This document shows, one piece after another, positions 1 to 8,415 of a DNA stretch of 64,000 bases. A model generated the notes under the pieces. It was not told the DNA's origin. It ran no database searches and saw nothing but the letters and a program-made list of their open reading frames with translations. Each line of letters begins with the position of its first letter. The stretch's first letter is position 1. Source of the DNA: Vibrio sp. 10N (GTDB lineage: Bacteria > Pseudomonadota > Gammaproteobacteria > Enterobacterales > Vibrionaceae); NCBI RefSeq assembly GCF_036245475.1, contig NZ_BTPM01000003.1, positions 1-64,000 on the forward strand, written 5' to 3'. The position numbers and the translations under genes are program-made.

Positions 1-126
1 ATGTATTTGTTTTTAATTGGTCTGTATGTGTTTTTTGTCTTTATTAAGCTAGAGAGTGGTTCCATTCAGCCAAAAGGTGGAAAGGCTGCGAAATGGTGGT
101 ATGGTTTTGGCGGTGGAAAGTACTAA
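1..126 (+). CDS. Small membrane protein, possibly the 3' end of a longer gene
   Basis: The frame is open from the first base of the window and gives 41 residues: a hydrophobic N-terminal segment (about residues 2-15), then a basic, Gly/Trp-rich tail ending GFGGGKY. The first codon is ATG, but it lies exactly at the window edge, so the gene may begin upstream. It points towards the convergent traG end. I do not recognise a family. Confidence 0.4.
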   Translation: MYLFLIGLYVFFVFIKLESGSIQPKGGKAAKWWYGFGGGKY

Positions 127-297
127 CTGTCTATTGGAAATAGAAGGTTTTTTATTGAACATATAGAAATTATCGAGAGGGTTTATCATGGGTTTGTAAT
201 CAAATGATAAAAACGAACATACTCAGTGTAGAACGTAAACAATCTTGTAGGGAGACTTTGGTGGTTGTTGAGTTTCATTTATTGTTATTTTGAGAAA

Positions 298-327
298 GCC
301 TCACAAGTTATAGCTAACAAGTGAGGC
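298..327 (-). terminator. Putative terminator of the traFHG operon
   Basis: A hairpin with a perfect 7-bp outer stem (GCCTCAC/GTGAGGC) and a 3-bp inner stem is followed on the minus strand by TTTCTC. It lies just after the traG stop codon. The rest of 127-344 shows no gene I can support. Confidence 0.55.
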
Positions 328-344
328 CACGAATATATTAGGTG

Positions 345-3300
345 TTATAAAGGTATTCCCTCTGTAGGGTTTCTTTGAGCTCTTGCACTTGAACTGTCAT
401 CTTTGTTCATAGAATAGTTTTTGTTGTTGTCAATGTTTTCAATCTGCTGTTTGAGGAATGATATCTCTTCATTATTCATGTTTGTAAATTGATCTAAGTT
501 GTTTTTTGCGGTTTCATCTACACCTACATTGTCTATGTTTTGTTTTAGCATTTCCCTGACTTGTTCGGCTGTTGCTAGACGCTCTGATAATTCTTTTCTA
601 TCAGAGTACCAATCTTGATCTCTATCTAATTCGACACTTGTATTATATGCTTGTCCTGAGTTTAGTTTAGTCTTTTCAGCTTCAAGTTTATCTTTGAGTT
701 CCATGTGGTCTGCTATGTTCTGTCGGTAATATTCCTTCGTATCGTCGCTGAGATAATGATCACTTAGTGGTTTTGAGTTCTGCGCAATCATTCGGTCATG
801 ATAGGCAATTTGCTCATCGATATCTTGGTTGGCATCCTGAATAACTTGCTCTTTTGTCCTCTGTGTCTCAGGTTCATCGGAATCCGTAATAAAGCTCTTG
901 ATTTTTTCGTAGTATCTCTCCAATTGCTCTCCGCTTTGAGCCATATTCAAGAAGGAAAAATCGCTTTTAGCTGCAATATTTTCTTCTCCTTGTTCAATAA
1001 TGGCTGCATTTTTTGCTTGAAGTGCCCTAGCGTTTTCTGCCGCCGCTCGCGCTTGGGCTTCTTGAGCTTGACGAACTCTCGCTTGGTTTTCTTCATCGAA
1101 TTGATCCACTGCTGCCTTTGTGGGAACGTTACTCTCTACTGTCGTTGAAGGCTCAGTTGTACTGACTTGGCTACCTGATGTAGTTAGGTGGGTGTTTCCT
1201 GATCTCTGGTTGAGGCTGTCAGTGTCTATCTCTGGTGTTGAGAAAACACCGCTCTTAGTCACAGCATCAAAGAAGTCATCACTTCGATTGGCGTCTTTCA
1301 GTGTAGATGACAAAGCGACCATCTTCGCTGTGTCTTCGTCCATGCGTAGAGACAGCTCTTCCATTGAAGCTGCATATTGTTCACGCTCAATATCATTAAG
1401 GCTATCATAAAGTCTGTCGTGCTCTTGTTTCATTGCGATATCTTCACCAAGGCGATGATATATACCCTCAATGTCCGAATCTTCGGCCTTGATACCGCGC
1501 ATTGTGCTTATGGAAGCAGAATATTCCTCTTTAGCTGTTTTTGCTTCTTTGTAGGCATCATCAACCTTACTTATTTGACCATCGATTTTAGAGTTACCAA
1601 CAGTTAAATCCTTACTTTCAGAAGACTCGGCAATGACTTCATCTTTGAAACTTTGCTGTAGCTTGTCTATTTCGCCTGTGTCGTACATTTTCTGAAGAGC
1701 TTGGACTTCATTCGAAGTCAATCCATCGGTGAACATTTCTTTTACCTCACCATTGATGTTTGCAAAATCTAGCCCGAGTCTTGCTGCCAAGCCAACATGT
1801 CCTGCTAACATTTTTGCATTGGATTCTGAAATTTGACCAGTATCGGTGAATGATGTCGAGGCAGAAGAAACCCAATCTGAACTATCAGTCGTACTTGATG
1901 CTTGCGTTTCTGACATCTTCGCAATTTGAGAAGATGTGAATTTTTGGTCATTCATAGCTTGAGCTACATCGGAGCGAGTGTTCTGATAGGAGCTTTCCGC
2001 TTGGGTTGCTCTAGAGTGCTTTTCATCTATTTGCGACTTCCAATCTGAAGCAGAGCTTACACCCACGACGGAATCTTTATTGCTTTCTGTCCACGCATCG
2101 CCGTAGCGATTGAGAGCGGAGCTATTTAGCTTACCAAAGTCTTGTGTACCTCCTTGAGTGGCACTGTTTGGTACAGCGTCACTGTCTTTTGGTGGAGCAG
2201 CGAGGCCACGCATAGCACCCATCATTGCCATGCCCGAACCTGTGGCTAGTGACATAGCCAAAGCCGGTACAATGGTAGTTGCCATCATGCCGCCCATCCC
2301 CATGAGTTCATTTGCCTTTTTAGTTAGTGCAATCATGTAATCGAGAGAGCCAACAACCATCCCTTGACCAATCAGACTCTTTTCGTAAGCGGCCATATCC
2401 GCCAAAATGATGTTTTGAACGATGACGAGCATTGGAGGCATGAACTGTATAACTAGCAACATTTGGCAATAGAGAAGCAACGTCTTCATACCAGTACTGC
2501 CGGTCAGGATCATAAGCCCGATAAATGGCGCAATAGCGTACATTATTGCTTCAAATATAGAGAGAGCCTTGTCCATGATGCTCAAGAACATGTCGGCTTG
2601 TAATGACCATTCATAGTTACGCTGTTGTATTGAAGTAGCGTAGTTTTCTGCAATGTCGCCTGCACCAATTTTCATGAAGTAGTCAACAGTTCCGCCTTCT
2701 GCGGGGTGTGCGAGATAGATTGAGTTAGCGAAGTTGGTCGCTTTGGTTGAATCAGCGGCAATGGCTGCCATTGCTGATTGTATCTTGTCGATACCTGTTT
2801 CACCGGTGCGAGTGCCTAAGACTCCACCAAGGGCATTAAGCCTAGATGTTTCGGTAGCACTGAGCTCACTGACGATTCTGGTGTAGGCAGTACTACAGGA
2901 CATCGACTCAACACTCTTATCTGCCTTAATCAGTTCCGTAGAGAAAGCGTTCGAATTGAACTGCATAGCTGTAAGAATATAGTCCTTTTGCATTTCGAGG
3001 CTTTGAGTATCACGATTGGCTTTCACTGCCGCGCAGTCGGCCATGTAGTTTCTCAAGCTGTAACAAAGGTTATAACTGTTGCTGGAAGCGGCCATACCAG
3101 AAGGGCAACTATCTGAGTAAGTCGCTCGACGTAAGTTAGCTATAACCTTGAGGGGTGAGAGGTATCCATCAGTCGTGATTCTTTGTGAGCCGGTGTTGGA
3201 GAACGCGATTTCTGATTTCTCTGTAATCCAAAGACCAACACTGCTAATCAGTGATGCCGGTACAGCGACGGCGACAGGAATGTTGTCGATTTGCGTCACT

Positions 3301-3572
3301 GTACCATCGTAGCGGTTTTCTATGCTGACGGAAGTAAGCGTACCAAAGCCAAATGCGAAGACGATAAACCCTGCGAAAACTTTCGTTAGGCCAGTTTCCT
3401 TTGCACCACCGACTAGATTGGTTACAGCCATACCAATCACAACAAATATACTGATTGCTATGGCTGCGGATTGATAACCACCATTTTGAAATATGACAGA
3501 AATGGCGTTAAAGATTTGAAGTAAGGTTATGACATCGCCATAACTTGCTATTTCCCAAATAACTGTACCCAT
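345..3572 (-). CDS. traG: TraG, mating-pair stabilisation / pilus assembly protein
   Basis: Inner-membrane protein of F-type conjugation systems; its N-terminal half acts in pilus assembly and its periplasmic C-terminal half in mating-pair stabilisation and entry exclusion (family knowledge). The 1075 residues show hydrophobic segments near residues 35-80 and several more at about 340-450, including a Gly/Met-rich stretch. From about 480 to the end the chain is hydrophilic, Gln/Glu/Ser-rich and coiled-coil-like. It is the last gene of traF-traH-traG, starting 5 bp after the traH stop. F TraG is about 940 residues, so this one has a longer C-terminal region. Confidence 0.9.
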   Translation of the reverse strand: MGTVIWEIASYGDVITLLQIFNAISVIFQNGGYQSAAIAISIFVVIGMAVTNLVGGAKETGLTKVFAGFIVFAFGFGTLTSVSIENRYDGTVTQIDNIPVAVAVPASLISSVGLWITEKSEIAFSNTGSQRITTDGYLSPLKVIANLRRATYSDSCPSGMAASSNSYNLCYSLRNYMADCAAVKANRDTQSLEMQKDYILTAMQFNSNAFSTELIKADKSVESMSCSTAYTRIVSELSATETSRLNALGGVLGTRTGETGIDKIQSAMAAIAADSTKATNFANSIYLAHPAEGGTVDYFMKIGAGDIAENYATSIQQRNYEWSLQADMFLSIMDKALSIFEAIMYAIAPFIGLMILTGSTGMKTLLLYCQMLLVIQFMPPMLVIVQNIILADMAAYEKSLIGQGMVVGSLDYMIALTKKANELMGMGGMMATTIVPALAMSLATGSGMAMMGAMRGLAAPPKDSDAVPNSATQGGTQDFGKLNSSALNRYGDAWTESNKDSVVGVSSASDWKSQIDEKHSRATQAESSYQNTRSDVAQAMNDQKFTSSQIAKMSETQASSTTDSSDWVSSASTSFTDTGQISESNAKMLAGHVGLAARLGLDFANINGEVKEMFTDGLTSNEVQALQKMYDTGEIDKLQQSFKDEVIAESSESKDLTVGNSKIDGQISKVDDAYKEAKTAKEEYSASISTMRGIKAEDSDIEGIYHRLGEDIAMKQEHDRLYDSLNDIEREQYAASMEELSLRMDEDTAKMVALSSTLKDANRSDDFFDAVTKSGVFSTPEIDTDSLNQRSGNTHLTTSGSQVSTTEPSTTVESNVPTKAAVDQFDEENQARVRQAQEAQARAAAENARALQAKNAAIIEQGEENIAAKSDFSFLNMAQSGEQLERYYEKIKSFITDSDEPETQRTKEQVIQDANQDIDEQIAYHDRMIAQNSKPLSDHYLSDDTKEYYRQNIADHMELKDKLEAEKTKLNSGQAYNTSVELDRDQDWYSDRKELSERLATAEQVREMLKQNIDNVGVDETAKNNLDQFTNMNNEEISFLKQQIENIDNNKNYSMNKDDSSSARAQRNPTEGIPL

Positions 3573-3577
3573 ATTCC

Positions 3578-4981
3578 CTACCTTCTAGTGATACCACGAG
3601 CATCACCACCGGTGAATTGTGCGTTCTCGATGATCTTGATGATGTTGTTGACAGAGTATGTTTCAGAGAGGACGGAATACTCTTCCATATATCTTTTTCG
3701 GCTTTCTTCGAGTACCAGTTGCATTTCTTCAAGCGCTGCGGTGTTTGTGAACTTAGGATCTGGATTTTTGATCATGGTTTCAACTGAACGAATAAACCCA
3801 ATAACCATCGAAAACGTCATTTCCAATGACATTCGTGCGGCACAGGCGTCTGCTATGGATATTGCCGACGCTTCGTTATCTTTGCTGTTGGACATGGCCT
3901 CATAGATTTTTGTGAGACACAATTGAGCGTTAATTGATGACAAGCTAAGTGCTTTTTTTGCTTCATTACTCCAATCGGTATCGTTGGCGTAAGCTTGTAT
4001 GATTCCGTTAGAGCCCGCCATCGCATCGAAGATTCGTTTTTTCATTCCCTTGTCGGTGAAGCTTTTTTGTGGGTTTGGTTTTACCTTTAAGCAGCCATCC
4101 TTGTCGTAAGTATCACATTGGTAAATCTTGATGGGTTTACTTGTGGTGTCAGCCATGAGGTCTGCAAGAGAGACTTGATGACCGGCTAATTTAATGGTTC
4201 GAACGGGTTGGTCGTCTCCCCCATCGTCTTTGACGATCACTGAGCCGGTAATCGACATAAAGAGCTCTAATAATGTGTTATCACCTGATGGATATGCAGA
4301 CTTCACATTGTTTTGAACAAACGCGCCCCATGCAATATTCTTTGTAATTGCTTCTTTGTATTTGTTTGGATCGTTATCTTTTAAGTTATTCGCTGCTGTT
4401 TCTCCTTCAGTATTTAACCAGTTCATTGCTTCGGATATGTCACTAAATCCACCGGCAGCGACTCTAGCTGTTTTTGCTGCATTATCTGCATTTAATCCAG
4501 CCGAGAGCTGTACACCTGCATCAACGATTCCTTGCGCAGCTTGACAGCTATCAATGTTCATTTTGTTCACAAATTCTGCGGTTTTTTGTAGTGATGTCAT
4601 GATGTTTTCACACGTAGGACATGCACTTTGGAGCGCAAGCTTTACGCCATAACCGATAGCGTTAGACCCGATGGCTTGAAAAGTTTCAATAAACTGATCT
4701 GCGCTAATAAAGCTGAAAGAACCTCCTTGCAGATCGATTCCTCCACATCCAGATGAGAACGTAGGAGGCGTCATTGAAACCAAATTAGTGCGCTTAATGT
4801 CGTTTCTCACAAAGACTCCACCGCCTGATAGCACCCCTCTACGTGCAGTGTTGTACATCTTTGGCGTAGTGGTATTGACCATTGAGTTGAACGCACTGTC
4901 CATTTGTGTAGAAATCGAACCGGCAAGTGTTGGAAAACTCAGTGGTAAAGCAAGACATAGTGCTAGTGTGACTTTATTCAT
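3578..4981 (-). CDS. traH: TraH, conjugative pilus assembly protein
   Basis: Periplasmic/outer-membrane-associated component needed for F-type pilus assembly. The start is placed at MNKVTLALCLALPLSF, which gives a clear signal peptide cleaved near LAGS; an in-frame extension upstream would run into traF and has no signal sequence. The mature protein (about 467 aa in all) has paired cysteines (SGCGG; ACPTCENI) typical of TraH, and a C-terminal helical region. It lies between traF and traG, the usual order. Confidence 0.88.
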   Translation of the reverse strand: MNKVTLALCLALPLSFPTLAGSISTQMDSAFNSMVNTTTPKMYNTARRGVLSGGGVFVRNDIKRTNLVSMTPPTFSSGCGGIDLQGGSFSFISADQFIETFQAIGSNAIGYGVKLALQSACPTCENIMTSLQKTAEFVNKMNIDSCQAAQGIVDAGVQLSAGLNADNAAKTARVAAGGFSDISEAMNWLNTEGETAANNLKDNDPNKYKEAITKNIAWGAFVQNNVKSAYPSGDNTLLELFMSITGSVIVKDDGGDDQPVRTIKLAGHQVSLADLMADTTSKPIKIYQCDTYDKDGCLKVKPNPQKSFTDKGMKKRIFDAMAGSNGIIQAYANDTDWSNEAKKALSLSSINAQLCLTKIYEAMSNSKDNEASAISIADACAARMSLEMTFSMVIGFIRSVETMIKNPDPKFTNTAALEEMQLVLEESRKRYMEEYSVLSETYSVNNIIKIIENAQFTGGDARGITRR

Positions 4982-4985
4982 TTTA

Positions 4986-5960
4986 TTACTGTCCTTGTGA
5001 TGATTTGTAGAGTTGAATAAAAGCTTCTGGTGCGTCGTGAGGCACCCCAATAACGCCTGTATTGCCATTGATATCCTTATATAAACCACTTGCTTTTAAG
5101 GTGTTGAACTCATTGTTGCTAATCAAGTTACCTCGATTGGCAGCGTACATGATTCTTTGCTCAAGCTGAGTTTGAGCTTGAAGCCCTTGAGCAATCATTT
5201 CAAATTCGTTTGTATCAGCGACAAACAGGTACATCGCGGGGACTTTTTGTACACCCAACGCTTCTGCTTGCCCTTGGTTAACTGCAATCTCCGAATCCTC
5301 CCAAGGTGACTCTGGTAAATTGTTGCCATCAATGCTGACAGGCTTTATTTCAAAACCATAGTGCTTGCCAATATTGACAAGTAAAGGCGCTTGTTGAGCG
5401 CTGTAGCTATCGTCTGAACGGAAGAAGAATACGATCCCCGAACCCTCTGCCAATCGCTTTAAAACCTCTTTTCTTTGGTTAGCTGCATCAATGTTCATTG
5501 ACCTCATGCCGAAATTTGCTGTAGAGCGTCTAGCAGTGCTATCCAAAAACGGATCAGAGTAAATGGCTTTTTGTCGCTCATAACCAAATGCCATCGCCTT
5601 ATCTGTCATGTATTTTTCTAGGTAGAGATAGGTTCTCATCGCTTCTTTGTCATGAGGATTATTCATTGCTGCGTCACGGTACTTTTCGAAGTTTTCTCGA
5701 AACCATTTCTGGCTCAAGGGGCGTTCAGATTGAACGTCTTGGCTCTGCTTTTTGGGAATAACAGTCGGTTGGTTAGATGGCTCAGGTACAGTTTCCTCTT
5801 CAGGTTTTTGGTTTTGCTCGTACCAGTACCAACCCCTCTCCTTTTCTTCGTAGAATTGGTCGAATCCTGCCTCTTGTGGTGTCAATTTTTCCGTTGTGTT
5901 AGCTATCGATTGATAGCTAGTAAAAGCCAGTGTTAGTAGCGCTATTGTTGTTCTTGTCAT
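4986..5960 (-). CDS. traF: TraF, thioredoxin-fold pilus assembly protein
   Basis: Periplasmic F-type assembly protein. A 324-residue chain begins with a signal peptide (MTRTTIALLTLAF...). The C-terminal half has the thioredoxin-like block IVFFFRSDDSYSAQQAP, where redox-active relatives carry CxxC; here the positions are non-cysteine, as in F TraF, so a chaperone or structural role is more likely than disulfide chemistry. First gene of traFHG, preceded by a plasmid-type promoter motif at 6028..6057. Confidence 0.88.
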   Translation of the reverse strand: MTRTTIALLTLAFTSYQSIANTTEKLTPQEAGFDQFYEEKERGWYWYEQNQKPEEETVPEPSNQPTVIPKKQSQDVQSERPLSQKWFRENFEKYRDAAMNNPHDKEAMRTYLYLEKYMTDKAMAFGYERQKAIYSDPFLDSTARRSTANFGMRSMNIDAANQRKEVLKRLAEGSGIVFFFRSDDSYSAQQAPLLVNIGKHYGFEIKPVSIDGNNLPESPWEDSEIAVNQGQAEALGVQKVPAMYLFVADTNEFEMIAQGLQAQTQLEQRIMYAANRGNLISNNEFNTLKASGLYKDINGNTGVIGVPHDAPEAFIQLYKSSQGQ

Positions 5961-6027
5961 GAGTTATCCGATGTATTAGTTGAGTAAATACAGTTAATCG
6001 CGCTGACAAGTATTCAGCCGTTAACTC

Positions 6028-6057
6028 TATTAACTCATAGTTTTTTGTTTTCCGAAG
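6028..6057 (-). promoter_or_regulatory. Plasmid-type promoter motif for traFHG
   Basis: Minus strand: CTTCGGAAA, 15 nt, then TTAATA (or TAATAG at 16 nt). This is a weaker match to the TTTNGGAAA-N14/15-TANNNT form seen before many operons here. The predicted start site is about 60 nt before the traF ATG. Confidence 0.4.
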
Positions 6058-6078
6058 TGAGAGTGTTTGAAGCAACCT

Positions 6079-6106
6079 AACTACCCCTCAAAATTGAGAG
6101 GTAGTT
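6079..6106 (-). terminator. Hairpin at the end of the 22-6 kb operon
   Basis: As minus-strand RNA this folds to an 11-bp stem (AACTACCTCTC with GAGGGGTAGTT, one G-U pair) and a 6-nt loop. It lies between the last gene of the switch-element operon and the traF promoter. No U-run follows, so it may be a barrier hairpin rather than a classic terminator. Confidence 0.45.
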
Positions 6107-6128
6107 TAGGCTAGAGCTTCCTTAATAA

Positions 6129-6371
6129 TTAGATTTCGCTGCTACCAACCCATTGTTCGCCTAGTAGTGCATCAGCACCGCATACGGACCACTGTTTTGG
6201 AAATGTGTCACTAAGAGCGCAAAGACTTTCGTGTGACCATCCCAATGCGGGAGCTTCGAATCTATTGAGCAACTGGCCTTCTATACTGACGATCAATAAA
6301 GCGTCGTGCTTTACCGGTGTCAGAATGTCAGGTTCATCGTCTTTTCTAATGTCTGTGATAAACGTGATCAT
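6129..6371 (-). CDS. Hypothetical protein, 80 aa
   Basis: Unrecognised acidic protein (MITFITDIRKDDEPDI...) with no signal peptide or membrane segment. It follows the primase gene by 12 bp and has a good ribosome site (ATAGGAG before the ATG), so it is probably co-translated as the last gene of the operon. Confidence 0.6.
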   Translation of the reverse strand: MITFITDIRKDDEPDILTPVKHDALLIVSIEGQLLNRFEAPALGWSHESLCALSDTFPKQWSVCGADALLGEQWVGSSEI

Positions 6372-6383
6372 GTTTTCAAACTC

Positions 6384-7511
6384 CTATGCGTAAGCTAGAT
6401 GGGACGTTTTCGGAAACGCGTTGATACCGCGTCGAACCAAGATGTCGTTCCAATCTACGCTTTTATCGTTCTCTGGAATGGGGTCTTGAGGAAGTAGAAT
6501 GTTCACTACGATCCCCTTTTTCTCCATTCGCTCGAAGAGCTTGATTGCATCATCGTATCCGGCAGACTTGCCGTTCTTCTCCCTGTCCTTGTCTGCCCAC
6601 ACATTAATGTGCGTTATGCCTTCAGGTGGTTCGAACGTAGCAAGTATCGTGCTGCTAATACAAGACCATACGGCCTGTCGTTTAGCGAGCATGACAGAAA
6701 GTGCAGTTTCAATGCCTTCGCAGACATTAAGCACTCCCCCAACTGGTTTACCAAAGCGGATTGCTCCGCCCGATATACGTTTACCCGTACAAGCTGACAT
6801 GATTTTTTTCGCCATCACTTTCACACCTTTAGCAAACGTTAGTTTCTGCCCATTTGCGTCAAGGTACGTTCTGTGAAGAGTTGCCGGTGTGCCGTCGTCA
6901 TAGCTGACTAAGCTAACCAAGCAAGGGTAATACCCCAAGAATGTGTCATCTTGCCAAAGCGCCAAATGCCGGTGCAGTCTCATGGTTTTACTTAAACCTT
7001 CAAGACTTAACCGGTTAACGTCGATACCCCTACTAGAAAGGTATTTTCTCGCCAACTCAGCGTTTGGATGATGCAGCGCAATGCTGTGTCTCCAAATTTC
7101 TCTGAGTTTGTGGCGACGTTTTGTTAGCGTCTGTTCATCTACAACAATCTCACTTTTGTAATCTTCAGAGTGTTTGACTTGTCTCGGTTGAACATTGTTG
7201 TCCTTCCAGTTATCGACGTTCAAATACTCAGCGACATCGTTGAGAATCGTTGCGAAGTTTTCCTCAAACAGCCACATGAGCAAGGAGAAACCGTCAGGCA
7301 TAGCGCCATCTTGATTACTAATCCCCCCGCCAGTTTGTCCAGCGTCTTTGAAGAGTCTAAAACCGTCAGTACCGCCGTTTTTCGGGCAAGGTACATGGTG
7401 TGGTCGGCTTTCAATGGCATCGCGTAAATCTGGTGCCAAAGCGCCAAAAATTTCTAACCATCGTCCTTGAGCTGCGGCTCTCACCGCATCTGACTTGTTA
7501 CGGAAGTTCAT
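6384..7511 (-). CDS. Toprim-domain DNA primase-like protein
   Basis: Likely makes primers for plasmid DNA synthesis after transfer or at replication. The N-terminal part resembles the P4-alpha/phage primase zinc-ribbon region (HHVPCPKNGGTDGFRLF), but most zinc-ligand cysteines are absent. The C-terminal half carries Toprim signatures: a glutamate motif in VCEGIETALS and an acidic motif in INVWADKD. There is no helicase domain. The ATG overlaps the stop of the upstream 7508 gene by 4 bp, indicating translational coupling. A relative in conjugative plasmids is the Toprim primase TraC-like family. Confidence 0.75.
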   Translation of the reverse strand: MNFRNKSDAVRAAAQGRWLEIFGALAPDLRDAIESRPHHVPCPKNGGTDGFRLFKDAGQTGGGISNQDGAMPDGFSLLMWLFEENFATILNDVAEYLNVDNWKDNNVQPRQVKHSEDYKSEIVVDEQTLTKRRHKLREIWRHSIALHHPNAELARKYLSSRGIDVNRLSLEGLSKTMRLHRHLALWQDDTFLGYYPCLVSLVSYDDGTPATLHRTYLDANGQKLTFAKGVKVMAKKIMSACTGKRISGGAIRFGKPVGGVLNVCEGIETALSVMLAKRQAVWSCISSTILATFEPPEGITHINVWADKDREKNGKSAGYDDAIKLFERMEKKGIVVNILLPQDPIPENDKSVDWNDILVRRGINAFPKTSHLAYA

Positions 7512-7786
7512 AAATAAAGTCCTCCATTGGTTAGACGGTCCACGTTCTTTCTTAGGCTGTGGATATCTATACCAGCGTAATCGCAGCAGTTGATGGCTGA
7601 AAATGGTGATTGGCTATTGCTCAATAACCATTCTCTGGCCTCTTCCCGCATTTGTTGAGACTTTCGGTGATCTCGAATTTCCCTTACAGCTTCTTTCAGC
7701 ATGTTGAAGCAAAGGTTTCGAATTTCACTGTCCGTCCATTCTGAAGTGGTTTCGTTGAGTTGATAACGAGTAGTGGTTGCGTTCAT
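7508..7786 (-). CDS. Small helical protein, paralogue of the 8032..8340 product
   Basis: Function unknown. I choose the ATG at 7786 (MNATTTRYQL) because ACGGAG lies at proper spacing before it; an in-frame ATG 21 bp upstream has no good ribosome site. The block EIRDHRKSQQMREEAREWLLS and the later C-x-AGIDIHSLR block recur in the product of 8032..8340, so the two are paralogues. Stop overlaps the primase start. The 7787-7881 stretch upstream holds no gene I can support. Confidence 0.65.
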   Translation of the reverse strand: MNATTTRYQLNETTSEWTDSEIRNLCFNMLKEAVREIRDHRKSQQMREEAREWLLSNSQSPFSAINCCDYAGIDIHSLRKNVDRLTNGGLYL

Positions 7787-7881
7787 AGCGTTCTCCGTTT
7801 GGTTCATTGAGGCTTATCAAAACCCCGAACCAAAGAGGCTTTGAAAAGCCCCAATGAAGAAGAATGCGAACGCGAGACTTA

Positions 7882-7965
7882 TCAGTATTTTTGCGCGTAA
7901 TGCTCACAGGCGTAGCAAGCTACGCCAAAGCAAAGGACGCAAAAAGCGATCAAAAAGAAAGGCAT
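7882..7965 (-). CDS. 27-aa hydrophobic Cys-rich miniprotein
   Basis: A short frame, MPFFLIAFCVLCFGVACYAC..., directly follows switch element 1, whose R3 segment holds its Shine-Dalgarno (AAGGAG). It is essentially one transmembrane helix with four cysteines and a short polar tail. The position, with the AUG exactly where the other fifteen elements place theirs, is the main argument that it is translated. Confidence 0.55.
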   Translation of the reverse strand: MPFFLIAFCVLCFGVACYACEHYAQKY

Positions 7966-8017
7966 AATTGTGCTCCTTAGAGGGAACACGCCCCATTAGG
8001 GAATGCTCCCTGTTGGG
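7966..8017 (-). promoter_or_regulatory. RNA switch element 1 (before the 27-aa gene)
   Basis: In mRNA sense R1 GGGAGCA (8004..8010) pairs with R2 GTGTTCCC (7982..7989), which can instead pair with R3 GGAGCAC (7970..7976), the Shine-Dalgarno itself. CCCAACAGGG precedes R1 and a CCCTAATGGGG mini-hairpin lies between R1 and R2. Confidence 0.75.
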
Positions 8018-8031
8018 TTTCTGTATGGTGA

Positions 8032-8340
8032 CTAGATATCTTTCACTAATCGGCGCACTTGGCACCGTAGAATGTCGATATCGTATCCATTATTGGCAGC
8101 GCAGAGTCGGCTACAGAACGGGTGGTCATCATCTGACATCAACCAGTTCCATGCTTCCATACGCATTTTTGGAGATTTACGGTGGTCCCGTAATTCAGAT
8201 AGCGCTTGCGTTAGCATCGCTTTCTGGATGTGTATAATTTCTTCGTCTGACCAGATAAACCAAAACTCGGTGTCACTGTCCATTGATGCCGGAAAGAGAT
8301 TACCTTGCCGTTCTTTATCTAAAGATGGGTGCAGGTTCAT
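8032..8340 (-). CDS. Hypothetical 102-aa protein, paralogue of the 7508 product
   Basis: Function unknown. The start at 8340 (MNLHPSLDKE) is set by the switch element that ends 3 nt before this ATG; a longer in-frame version would run into the element. It shares LRDHRKSPKMRMEAWNWLMS and a GYDIDILR tail with the 7508..7786 product, so these are diverged duplicates each in its own translational context. No membrane segment. Confidence 0.65.
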   Translation of the reverse strand: MNLHPSLDKERQGNLFPASMDSDTEFWFIWSDEEIIHIQKAMLTQALSELRDHRKSPKMRMEAWNWLMSDDDHPFCSRLCAANNGYDIDILRCQVRRLVKDI

Positions 8341-8396
8341 AATGTGTACCTCGGATTGACGAGTACACACCCCCAACGGGTAAGTGTACCCGTGGG
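8341..8396 (-). promoter_or_regulatory. RNA switch element 2
   Basis: R1 GGGTACAC (8384..8391), R2 GTGTACTC (8361..8368), R3 GGTACAC (8344..8350) overlapping the GAGG ribosome site. R2 pairs 8 bp with R1 or 7 bp with R3. The central mini-hairpin is CCCGTTGGG. Confidence 0.8.
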
Positions 8397-8415
8397 TTGG
8401 TTTATGGTGCTGTTT

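Noticed and set aside
7725..7907. Frame with GTG start between the 27-aa gene and the 7508 gene
   Set aside because: It overlaps both neighbours in another frame, lacks a ribosome site and has no element; taken as a shadow.
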